A DNA stretch of 17,174 nt from an archaeon (GTDB lineage: Archaea; Halobacteriota; Syntropharchaeia; Alkanophagales; Methanospirareceae), in NCBI GenBank assembly GCA_030019325.1, contig JASEFB010000327.1:1-17174 (forward strand), in the 5' to 3' direction. The stretch's first letter is position 1. Every line of letters starts with the position of its first letter. This document shows, piece by piece, positions 1 to 5,485 of the stretch. A program made the position numbers and the translations under genes. Below the pieces are notes generated by a model that was given only the letters and a program-made list of their open reading frames with translations, had not been told where the DNA came from and ran no database searches.

Positions 1-422
1 TCGGCGCTACTTTCTGCACCTTCTAAGACGATAACGTGCTTACCTGATTCTTTCGCTCTGGTCGCGGCAAACCGCAACGGTGCGGCTCCATACCCGCCTG
101 CAACCATGCAAATTCTTTCGCCATTAAGTGAGAAGCCTGCGCCATAAGGACCCCTTAATCCAATCAAATCCCCCACCCGTTTTTGATGCAGGCTATGAGA
201 ACAGTCCCCGACATCAGCAATTGCAAGTTCCACCTCTCCTCCTGGCGATGCTCGCGCGATTGAAATGGGTATCTCGTCTACCCCGGGATCCCAAACCATC
301 AGGAATTGCCCTGGTTTGCTTTCTTTGGCAATGAGCTTCGAGTGAAATGTAAATGATTTTACGTTAGGACTTTCTTTTTTTATCGCTTCTATTTTATGCA
401 GTGTGGGGATATTGAGGGGCAT
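1..422 (-). CDS. pyrK: PyrK-like dihydroorotate dehydrogenase electron-transfer subunit (partial, 3' end outside window)
   Basis: This minus-strand frame is open from an ATG at 422-420 to the window edge, giving the first 140 residues. The protein begins MPLNIPTLHKIEAIKKESPN and reads as a ferredoxin-reductase-type flavoprotein: a beta-barrel FAD domain with the flavin-binding stretch IPISIARAS, then GLRGPYGAGFSL and the NAD-domain start MVAGGYGAAPLRF. In PyrK these domains pass electrons between NAD, FAD and a C-terminal 2Fe-2S cluster for dihydroorotate oxidation in pyrimidine synthesis. The four-cysteine cluster motif would lie beyond the window, so the assignment rests on the FNR-like part. 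Other FNR-family subunits, such as a sulfhydrogenase gamma subunit, are the main alternative. The predicted TATA box lies about 27 bp before the ATG, which suggests a leaderless or nearly leaderless message. Confidence 0.8.
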   Translation of the reverse strand, partial: MPLNIPTLHKIEAIKKESPNVKSFTFHSKLIAKESKPGQFLMVWDPGVDEIPISIARASPGGEVELAIADVGDCSHSLHQKRVGDLIGLRGPYGAGFSLNGERICMVAGGYGAAPLRFAATRAKESGKHVIVLEGAESSA

Positions 423-442
423 TTTATCTGGTTGTTATAACA

Positions 443-456
443 CCATTATAAAAGGA
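443..456 (-). promoter_or_regulatory. Predicted TATA promoter of the pyrK-like gene
   Basis: Read on the minus strand this is TCCTTTTATAATGG, a good archaeal BRE/TATA-like element. Its centre is about 27 bp upstream of the ATG at 422, which places transcription start at or next to the start codon. Confidence 0.55.
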
Positions 457-488
457 TAAAAATTTTGTATTTGTATAGCTAATTTAAA

Positions 489-613
489 AACCACGAGATT
501 TCACAAGATTAACACAAGAAATTGGGATTAATGGGGAATAAAGGAGTTTCAATAGATACTGAAACTTGTTATTATTATTCTTTTCTCGTGAAAATCTGTG
601 TAATCTTGTGGTT
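489..613. repeat. Long imperfect inverted repeat with short internal tandem units
   Basis: The arms are 489-520 and 583-613. The right arm, reverse complemented, starts AACCACAAGATTACACAG and the left starts AACCACGAGATTTCACAAG; they match along about 31 nt with small indels. Each arm is built of degenerate 10-11 bp units of the type CACAAGATT. The centre contains a second, smaller inverted repeat, GTTTCA (546-551) and TGAAAC (560-565). It is non-coding and could be a MITE-like element or a dispersed palindromic repeat. Confidence 0.7.
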
Positions 614-639
614 AGCTAAACAAATAGAAATTTTAAAAC

Positions 640-773
640 CTACTTAAAAGCTGATTCTGATTCTATTTCTCTTAATTCCTTTACAATCTTTGAAACAGCT
701 TTTCCTTTTTCCGTTAATCTATATCGAACGCTCCTATCATCCATAACTTCCCTTTCCACCAAATGCGAAGGGG
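640..773 (-). pseudogene. C-terminal fragment of a winged-helix transcriptional regulator
   Basis: On the minus strand this stretch translates to SHLVEREVMDDRSVRYRLTE followed by KGKAVSKIVKELREIESESAFK and a TAG stop at 642-640. HLVERE plus RSVRYRLTEKGK is the recognition-helix end and wing typical of winged helix-turn-helix regulators. The N-terminal part is absent: at about 774 the sequence passes into a palindromic repeat element and the frame reaches a stop within it. It is best read as a remnant whose 5' part was lost or displaced. No start codon with a ribosome-binding site is visible. Confidence 0.55.
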
Positions 774-846
774 AGGCGGAAGTTTGATTGGTAAAAACGC
801 ATCGCAACAAACTTTAGGAAAGTTTGATCAAACCGTAACTCCGCCT
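774..846. repeat. Small palindrome-rich element with AGGCGGA/TCCGCCT ends
   Basis: The element is bounded by AGGCGGA (774-780) and its reverse complement TCCGCCT (840-846); next to these lie TTTGAT on the left and ATCAAA on the right. Inside are AAACTTT-AGG-AAAGTTT (809-825) and the perfect 12-bp palindrome GTTTGATCAAAC (822-833), which overlap. It has no coding potential. The layout resembles a 73-bp MITE or REP-like unit placed at the broken end of the winged-helix gene fragment. Confidence 0.5.
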
Positions 847-853
847 AATTTAG

Positions 854-867
854 GTAATATGACATAT
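854..867. repeat. Direct repeat copy 1 of 14 bp (GTAATATGACATAT)
   Basis: The identical 14-mer recurs at 952-965, 98 bp downstream, where it contains the ATG of the transposase fragment. It may be a target duplication or an internal repeat of the element. Confidence 0.5.
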
Positions 868-935
868 TTTTTAGGATTATCTTGAAGTTATTTTCTTTAA
901 AAAGGTGAAATAAGAAGAGCAAAAGAATATAATAG

Positions 936-959
936 CATATTACGTATATACGTAATATG
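936..959. repeat. Perfect 24-bp palindrome over the transposase start codon
   Basis: The two 12-nt halves are CATATTACGTAT and its exact reverse complement ATACGTAATATG, with no spacer. The last three bases are the ATG of the transposase fragment, and by symmetry the other strand also has an ATG at 938-936. It could be an operator, an element end or a hairpin covering the start codon. Confidence 0.8.
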
Positions 960-1290
960 ACATATCCTGAGTGGGTCATTAAGCAAAAGCGGAAGGGAAC
1001 TGAGATAAGGAAGATAGGGGATAATTACTATCTTTACAAAGTTACAAGCGTATGGGACAAAGAGAAGAAAAGGGCAAGGAAGATTACAGAGAAGTTTTTG
1101 GGGACAATCACCCAAGATGGGCTGATAAAACCAAGGAAAGAACGATTGATAGAGAGTATAAATAGCGTATCCGTTAAAGAGTTTGGAGCAACGAATTTTC
1201 TCTTGGACATGAACAGGGACATCAAAGAGAGCCTTAAAGACATTTTTTCTGATAAATGGAAAGAGCTGTTTCTATTTTCCGTCTTCAGAC
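957..1290 (+). pseudogene. N-terminal fragment of an IS1634/IS4-like transposase, cut by the ISKra4-like element
   Basis: The ORF begins MTYPEWVIKQKRKGTEIRKI, continues with NYYLYKVTSVWDKEKKRAR and reaches FSDKWKELFLFSVFR at 1290. This is the N-terminal region of the IS1634-type (IS4 superfamily) transposases common in methanogen-related archaea, which normally exceed 400 residues and carry a DDE domain further on. Only about 111 native residues remain; the open frame then runs on to 1379 inside the left end of the inserted IS. The rest of the transposase is not found on the right side of that IS, so a deletion or rearrangement must accompany the insertion. The start lies inside a perfect palindrome. 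Family assignment is by recall of the motif pattern. Confidence 0.65.
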
Positions 1291-1311
1291 GGGTGCATTA
1301 CCTGATTCTTA
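1291..1311 (+). repeat. Left terminal inverted repeat of the ISKra4-like element
   Basis: GGGTGCATTAC at the tip is identical to the reverse complement of 2854-2864. Further inward TTCTTA also matches, giving 18 of 21 bases. Confidence 0.85.
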
Positions 1312-1414
1312 CAATTAAGAATAACACTATAAAAAGGTTATGGGTTCGATATGTTGGAGTGGAAAATAGCCTTATTTAAATATACTTACCATTATGCCAT
1401 GAAGGTGCGAAGAG

Positions 1415-2341
1415 ATGATAAGTGCAGGTGTCCGTGTGCCATTAGAACTTTTCTATGGGCAGAAGATAGAAAAAGGATGGAAGGATGGGCTCCATGAACA
1501 ATTTGACGAGTGGTTAAACACGCTGGAGGAGGGAATGGAAGGGAAAGAAGGGAAATTGGATGAAATAGTAGGAGAGATTTTCAAAATGCGTCAAGAGTTG
1601 ACGGGGATGATAGCGGAATCTCTGGTTGAGAAGTTGCATTCTCAAGAGCTGGAGCAAACGGAAATGGTATGTCCGAAGTGTGGAAGGGTATTAACATCGA
1701 GGGATGAGGTTGAACGAACGGTTGAGACGATGGTAGGTCAAGTAAAACTGAAACGCCCCTACTTTTGGTGTAAAAAGTGTTCAGAGGGATTTTACCCCTT
1801 AGACGAGGCTTTAAACCTTTCGGAACGCAAGAAACAGTGGGATATCCAAGAGGCTGGGGCGAGTTTAGCGGTGGAGGTTCCGTACGAGAAGGCAGAAGAA
1901 CTGTTTAATGAGCTGACGGGGTTATCAATGAGCGATCACACGGTGCACGAGATTGTCGGGGATTTATGTGAGAGTGTGGATGTCCTTGACGTTGCTCCTT
2001 CTGTTGAAGAGGTCGAACGAAAGATCCGAGAGGTTGGAGTAGGAAAGAAGCGGAGACCAATCATGGTGTTAGCAACGGACGGAGTCCATGTGCCAACGCG
2101 ACCTGAGAGGGCAAAGGGAAAGAGAGAAGGTAGGAAGAAAGTGAGAGCAAAGAGGGCTAACTGGGAAGGCGAGTGGAAGGAAGCAAAGGGATTCAGGTTT
2201 TATCTCGTGGATGGTGAGAGGATAGAGCATATTCTGAGCTGGCATCAGGTTCAGAGTAATGAAGAGCTGAAAGAGAGTCTCGAGAAGGTGAAAGAAGCGG
2301 GATTGATACCTGAGGATGAAGTCAGGCTGTGTAATAGCTGA
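1415..2341 (+). CDS. ISKra4-like transposase, N-terminal reading frame (frameshifted)
   Basis: This is the first part of a DDE transposase that moves the surrounding element. It has a coiled, charged N-terminus, a zinc-ribbon with CPKCG (residues about 86-90) and WCKKC (about 118-122), then the family signature GFYPLDEALNL and EVPYEKAEELFNELTGLSMS. The first catalytic Asp is probably in VLATDGVHVPTR. The frame ends at TGA 2341, directly after VRLCNS, whereas the expected family continuation (VIADGARWIW) is in the next frame from about 2330. The junction reads CTGTGTAATAG. Restoring one more TG to this short TG repeat would join the frames as VRLCVIADGARW and give about 477 residues, a normal family length. 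It could be a decayed copy or a programmed frameshift. Confidence 0.8.
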   Translation: MISAGVRVPLELFYGQKIEKGWKDGLHEQFDEWLNTLEEGMEGKEGKLDEIVGEIFKMRQELTGMIAESLVEKLHSQELEQTEMVCPKCGRVLTSRDEVERTVETMVGQVKLKRPYFWCKKCSEGFYPLDEALNLSERKKQWDIQEAGASLAVEVPYEKAEELFNELTGLSMSDHTVHEIVGDLCESVDVLDVAPSVEEVERKIREVGVGKKRRPIMVLATDGVHVPTRPERAKGKREGRKKVRAKRANWEGEWKEAKGFRFYLVDGERIEHILSWHQVQSNEELKESLEKVKEAGLIPEDEVRLCNS

Positions 2342-2846
2342 TGGAGCCAGATGGATCTGGAAAGTGGTGAAGGAGCTTTATCCAGAAGCAGTGGAAGTTC
2401 TGGATTATTATCACCTGAGTGAGCATCTTCATAAGCTCGCTGAGGCGCAATATGGGCATGACCCGGAGAGGGCGCAGGAATGGATTGAGGCAACTCTCGC
2501 AAGATTGTTCTCTGGAGAGGCGAGCGGAGTGATATGGGGGTTAGAAAGGATGAAGCCGAGGAGTGCAGAAGCAAAGAGTGAAATAGACAGTCTTATAGGC
2601 TACTTGAAAGAGAACAAGGATAGGGTGGACTACAAGTTTTATCGGAAAGGGGGATATCCCGTGGGAAGTGGTGGGATTGAATCTTCTAACAAGACTATTT
2701 GTCATGTTCGATTAAAGAGATCAGGTGCGTGGTGGTATGTCGAAAAGGCTAATCAGATGCTCGCTCTAAGATGTGCTAGATACAATGGAACTTTTCAGAA
2801 ATTGTTTCTCCGATATATGGAGAAATTCATGCATACCTGGCGTTAA
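2316..2846 (+). CDS. ISKra4-like transposase, C-terminal reading frame (frameshifted)
   Basis: This is the second part of the same transposase. The meaningful sequence starts at VIADGARWIWKVVKELYPEA, carrying the second catalytic Asp. It continues with VLDYYHLSEHLHKLAEAQYG and ends with the Glu motif YPVGSGGIESSNKTICHVRL, so the D-D-E set is complete when the two frames are joined. The ATG at 2316 lies before the frameshift junction and has no obvious ribosome-binding site, so independent translation is doubtful. The stop codon sits inside the right inverted repeat of the element. All catalytic motifs remain intact, which suggests recent damage or a functional frameshift rather than long decay. 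Confidence 0.8.
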   Translation: MKSGCVIADGARWIWKVVKELYPEAVEVLDYYHLSEHLHKLAEAQYGHDPERAQEWIEATLARLFSGEASGVIWGLERMKPRSAEAKSEIDSLIGYLKENKDRVDYKFYRKGGYPVGSGGIESSNKTICHVRLKRSGAWWYVEKANQMLALRCARYNGTFQKLFLRYMEKFMHTWR

Positions 2847-2864
2847 GAAACGCGTAATGCACCC
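2844..2864 (+). repeat. Right terminal inverted repeat of the ISKra4-like element
   Basis: Reverse complemented it reads GGGTGCATTACGCGTTTCTTA, matching the left end at 18 of 21 positions. It includes the transposase stop codon at its inner edge. Confidence 0.85.
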
Positions 2865-2873
2865 GATCAGCCC

Positions 2874-3167
2874 ATGACTAAAGAAAGAGCATTAGAATTA
2901 AGAGTGAATATTCTTAAGGAGTTAGAAGAATTTTTAAAAGGGAAAATCTATGTAGAGATATTTGTCAATCTCGGTAGAACCTATCTATTGGCAATTGAGG
3001 GGTTCGAGGTATTTTTGCCCAAACGAACGAGAATAATATATGCACAGGGAAAGATAGGGCAGAAGATGAAAGAGATGAAGAATTGGTTATTAAAAATTGA
3101 TAAGAAAAGTCAAAATGGAAGAAAAGATAAGAAAAATCAAAGACAAATACACACCACAGTTGATTAA
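2874..3167 (+). CDS. Hypothetical 97-aa protein beside the IS right end, first gene of the protease cassette
   Basis: I do not recognise a family. The protein starts MTKERALELRVNILKELEEF, is rich in charged residues with an amphipathic helix at the N-terminus, has a mixed hydrophobic middle (IYVEIFVNLGRTYLLAIEGF), then FLPKRTRIIYAQGKIGQKMK and a strongly basic, glutamine-rich tail. The ATG is only 10 bp from the IS border and the frame is open back into the IS end, so the true gene may have been longer and lost its 5' part. The 3' end overlaps the next gene by 53 bp in another frame, and the low-complexity tail may be the less meaningful part. No membrane segment or signal peptide is visible. 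Confidence 0.5.
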   Translation: MTKERALELRVNILKELEEFLKGKIYVEIFVNLGRTYLLAIEGFEVFLPKRTRIIYAQGKIGQKMKEMKNWLLKIDKKSQNGRKDKKNQRQIHTTVD

Positions 3168-3351
3168 GCATAAAGGAGTAGTTGGTGTGGGCATTGGTAA
3201 AAACGAAGAAGGTCAAATGGCTATTGTGATAATGGTAGAAAAGGAATTGCCAATACATGAGGAAATTATCCCGAAATCCTTAGAAGGAATACCGACAAAA
3301 ATTAAAGAAGTTGGTGTGATAAAAGCACTCAAAATTGGCGAGGATAAATAG
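3115..3351 (+). CDS. Stand-alone copy of the serine protease N-terminal domain (78 aa)
   Basis: The ATG at 3115 gives MEEKIRKIKDKYTPQLIKHK followed by GVVGVGIGKNEEGQ, MVEKELPI and IPKSLEGIPTKIKEVGVIKA. The same order of motifs forms the first 80 residues of the protease encoded 12 bp downstream: GVRGVGIG, VIALVNRKIRP, VPGTLEGIRTDVVETGII. The gene therefore encodes only this N-terminal, prodomain-like unit without any catalytic part. An in-frame TTG at 3097 would add six residues (MIRKVK); ATG is preferred although neither has a strong ribosome-binding site. Tight spacing indicates co-expression with the protease. It could act as a chaperone or inhibitor in trans, or be a duplication remnant; function is inferred only from context. 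Confidence 0.75.
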   Translation: MEEKIRKIKDKYTPQLIKHKGVVGVGIGKNEEGQMAIVIMVEKELPIHEEIIPKSLEGIPTKIKEVGVIKALKIGEDK

Positions 3352-3363
3352 GGGGTTTAGAAT

Positions 3364-4281
3364 ATGTATTCATATAGAGATGTTCTCGATGTAAAAAGAA
3401 GATACGAGCGGGAGTTATTTGAAAAGAGAGGCGTTCGTGGAGTGGGGATAGGATATAAAATAACAGGTGGAAGGGCAACAAATGAACTTTCTGTGATTGC
3501 TCTTGTCAATAGAAAAATCCGCCCTGTTTCTGCTCTAAGCTCTTATGATGTAGTACCCGGGACTCTTGAAGGAATAAGGACCGATGTTGTGGAAACAGGA
3601 ATAATTCGTGTTCCACCTGCCCCTGTTACTCCTTTAAGGCAATTACCAATCCGTCCTGCTCCGGGAGGTTGTTCTATCGGGCATTACAGAATAACAGCGG
3701 GAACTTTCGGATGTTTAGTCAAGAGAGGTTATGATACATTTATTCTTTCTAATAATCACGTTTTAGCTTACGAGAATAGAGGTAGAAAGAGCGATTCCAT
3801 TTTGCAACCCAGCCCTGCTGATGGTGGTAGACTTCCGGACCACAAAATAGCGGAGCTTGTGGATTTTTCATCCATAATTTTCAATCGTGGAATAAATAGA
3901 GTAGATGCCGCAATAGCCAGACCAATGAATCCAGCAGATATTACAAGTAATATAATTGATATAGGTGTCCCAACTGGTATCGTAAAAGCTAATATAGGCA
4001 TGCCTGTCATAAAAAGCGGCAGGACTACTGGTGTTACACGTGGACTCGTCACAATAACGGATGCTACTATTGATGTAGAATATAGCGGAGGAAGAATTGC
4101 CCGTTTTGAAAACCAGATCATTGCAACGACGCCGGGATTTTCGAGTGGAGGAGACAGTGGGTCCATAGTTCTAGAGGATAGAACACGAAGAGTTTGTGGG
4201 CTATTATTCGCTGGCTCTGAGTATGCAACAGTAATAAACAGGATAGAAGATGTCTTTAGCGCACTAAGAGTGAACATTTAG
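3364..4281 (+). CDS. Trypsin-fold (chymotrypsin-like) serine protease with N-terminal GVxGVGIG domain
   Basis: Residues 1-82 are an alpha/beta domain containing GVRGVGIG (23-30) and TLEGIRTDVVETGII (67-81), followed by a proline-rich linker. Residues 100-305 are the protease domain, opening GGCSIGHYRITAGTFGCLV. The catalytic triad is visible as His132 in LSNNHVLA, Asp181 in RVDAAIARP and Ser265 in SSGGDSGSIVL, all with the usual surroundings, so the enzyme should be active. SGRTTGVTRG (218-227) matches the strand region common in such bacterial and archaeal trypsin-like peptidases. There is no signal peptide or membrane segment, which suggests an intracellular enzyme. GGGGG at about 3351 before the ATG can serve as a ribosome-binding site. 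Substrate is unknown. Confidence 0.85.
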   Translation: MYSYRDVLDVKRRYERELFEKRGVRGVGIGYKITGGRATNELSVIALVNRKIRPVSALSSYDVVPGTLEGIRTDVVETGIIRVPPAPVTPLRQLPIRPAPGGCSIGHYRITAGTFGCLVKRGYDTFILSNNHVLAYENRGRKSDSILQPSPADGGRLPDHKIAELVDFSSIIFNRGINRVDAAIARPMNPADITSNIIDIGVPTGIVKANIGMPVIKSGRTTGVTRGLVTITDATIDVEYSGGRIARFENQIIATTPGFSSGGDSGSIVLEDRTRRVCGLLFAGSEYATVINRIEDVFSALRVNI

Positions 4282-4307
4282 TCGAATAGGGCACTTCAAA
4301 GCATGCA

Positions 4308-4379
4308 TTAACTCGCACATCCTCTGTACCCCTTCCCAATCACATAAATCTCCGCACTCCTTTTCCGTGTGGCTGCGGG
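4308..4379 (-). pseudogene. 3' remnant of a second rlmE-like methyltransferase gene
   Basis: On the minus strand 4379-4331 reads PAATRKRSAEIYVIGK, nearly the same as SPAATRKRSAEVYVIGKN near the C-terminus of the intact RlmE (4840-4792). The DNA agrees at 42 of 49 positions. Several of the differences are silent; one changes Val to Ile. After IGK the sequence diverges and ends GYRGCAS with TAA at 4310-4308. Upstream of PAAT similarity also stops. It is a scrap of a paralogous or duplicated gene, lying between the protease cassette and the intact rlmE operon. Confidence 0.75.
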
Positions 4380-4472
4380 ATAAAGAGGTGCAACAATTGA
4401 GGACATTACGCTGGAATTATGCGATGAAACGATCTAATAGTGATCCGGAGATCCAGGAAGGGATAAGACTGA

Positions 4473-4751
4473 CTAACGACCAAGCAAATACCTCCACTTA
4501 CCCATAGTTCTGAAGCCGATCCTCCGAAAAGCGAATTTGCCCTTACCAAAATCTTTTATCGCCTTCTTTAAAACCTCAATATCATTTTTCCCTATAATAA
4601 TCCGTCCATCATGGGCAATAGCAACAAATTCTCCGTAATGGTCTGCTTCAAGATCCTTTACGTGCTTCTCATAAAGAAGAGTCGCCTCTTTTACCCTTTC
4701 TTTAAGTTTTTGCACCATGATAGCCTTTTCTACTCCTCCACCTTTAGCCAT
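4473..4751 (-). CDS. Small archaeal protein of unknown function, resembling DUF5678-type proteins
   Basis: The protein is 92 aa: MAKGGGVEKAIMVQKLKERV, then LYEKHVKDLEADHYGEFVAI, AHDGRIIIGKNDIEVLKKAI and a basic end FAFRRIGFRTMGKWRYLLGR. The pattern of helix, EFVAI-DGRIIIGK and then a helix resembles the DUF5678 type of small archaeal proteins, some of which sit beside small protease or toxin-like genes; this resemblance is by eye only. The ATG at 4751 overlaps the last 22 bp of rlmE in another frame. The internal ATG before VQKLKE (about 4716) is an alternative start and leaves a GGAGGAG some 14 bp upstream. Translation is probably coupled to rlmE. Confidence 0.65.
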   Translation of the reverse strand: MAKGGGVEKAIMVQKLKERVKEATLLYEKHVKDLEADHYGEFVAIAHDGRIIIGKNDIEVLKKAIKDFGKGKFAFRRIGFRTMGKWRYLLGR

Positions 4752-5389
4752 GGTAAACTTTCTGTTTTGATCTTATTTAAACTTAACAAATTTTTCCCAA
4801 TCACGTACACCTCCGCACTCCGTTTCCGTGTGGCCGCGGGCGAATACGCCCTCGTCTCCCTGAATCTCTCTTTCACGCTCTCATAAAACTGGTTATAGTA
4901 ACTGCCCTGGAATATCTTCGCAACGAAGTTCCCGTTTTTCTTTAAAAGTGCAGAAGCGATGTTTAACGCGGCTGTGCTCAGTTCAAAGGAGCGAAACTGA
5001 TCAAAATCTCTATTCCCCGATAACTGTGGCGATGCATCTGATATCACGACATCCACCGCGTCCCTTCCTTTTCCTGCGAGCGCCTCTTTGATCGCTGTTA
5101 TACTCTCCTCTTCTCTTGTTATGTCACTTTTTAGTACCACGACACCATCTATCTTCGCTATCGGTTGCACATCCACGCTTATAACCATTCCGCGCTCGCC
5201 GACTAACTCGTGTGCAACCTGTGACCAGCCACCGGGAGCAGCACCCAGATCTACCACAGCATCACCCGCTTTTATCACCTCGAACTTGGTGGCTATTTGC
5301 ACCAGTTTAAATGCAGAACGCGACCGGTAACCTTCCTTTTTCGCTGCTTTATAAAACCGGTCGCGCTGCAAGTCTGCTCTTTTTACCAT
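4730..5389 (-). CDS. rlmE: 23S rRNA 2'-O-methyltransferase, FtsJ/RrmJ family
   Basis: This enzyme transfers a methyl group from S-adenosylmethionine to a ribose 2'-OH of large-subunit rRNA. The 219-aa length suits the family. The SAM-binding motif is DLGAAPGGWSQV (47-58) and the catalytic K-D-K-E tetrad is visible: Lys28 in RSRSAFKL, Asp118 in VISDASP, Lys158 in NFVAKIF, Glu193 in RSAEVYVIG. Start: ATG 5389 directly follows GAAGGAG with no spacer, but no better start exists, since the upstream in-frame codons give no ATG, GTG or TTG before a stop. A 34-codon reading frame with a well-spaced GGAG begins upstream and overlaps the start, so coupled translation is possible. The gene lies in the minus-strand run with moaA and the 54-aa gene. 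Confidence 0.92.
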   Translation of the reverse strand: MVKRADLQRDRFYKAAKKEGYRSRSAFKLVQIATKFEVIKAGDAVVDLGAAPGGWSQVAHELVGERGMVISVDVQPIAKIDGVVVLKSDITREEESITAIKEALAGKGRDAVDVVISDASPQLSGNRDFDQFRSFELSTAALNIASALLKKNGNFVAKIFQGSYYNQFYESVKERFRETRAYSPAATRKRSAEVYVIGKNLLSLNKIKTESLPWLKVEE

Positions 5390-5453
5390 CTCCTTCTTGT
5401 AACCATGACCAGGATGGTACGAAGAAATTCGGCACTATTCTTCGCACGTGCAT
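5349..5453 (-). CDS. Possible 34-aa leader reading frame overlapping the rlmE start
   Basis: ATG 5453 lies about 8 bp after GAGGAG. The frame reads MHVRRIVPNFFVPSWSWLQE and then GDGKKSRLAARPVL, with TAA at 5351-5349. It runs out of phase through the rlmE start (5389) by 41 bp. The only support is the good ribosome-binding site and the poor one of rlmE. It may be a translational leader or a chance frame. Confidence 0.25.
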   Translation of the reverse strand: MHVRRIVPNFFVPSWSWLQEGDGKKSRLAARPVL

Positions 5454-5485
5454 TACGTCACTCCTCAAGGTGGTTTAATATACCT

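Larger units (their letters stand above)
1291..2864 (+). mobile_element. ISKra4-like insertion sequence, 1574 bp
   Basis: Both ends match as inverted repeats: left 1291-1311 (GGGTGCATTACCTGATTCTTA) and right 2844-2864, 18 of 21 bases alike, with an uninterrupted outer 11 bp. The transposase occupies most of the interior, and its stop codon (2844-2846) is the inner end of the right repeat. GGG tips, size and transposase type agree with the ISKra4 family. The flanking 8-mers, CTTCAGAC on the left and GATCAGCC on the right, agree at only 5 of 8 positions, so there is no clean target duplication. Together with the missing transposase continuation, this points to rearrangement after or during insertion. 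Confidence 0.85.

Noticed and set aside
128..334. 68-residue plus-strand frame
   Set aside because: Antisense to the PyrK-like gene, whose flavoprotein motifs are clear.
489..613. CRISPR array
   Set aside because: Repeat units are degenerate, 10-11 bp and adjacent, arranged as one inverted pair, with no regular spacers.
3768..4277. 169-residue minus-strand frame opposite the serine protease
   Set aside because: The plus strand has the full His/Asp/Ser triad in the right order; the minus frame is a shadow.
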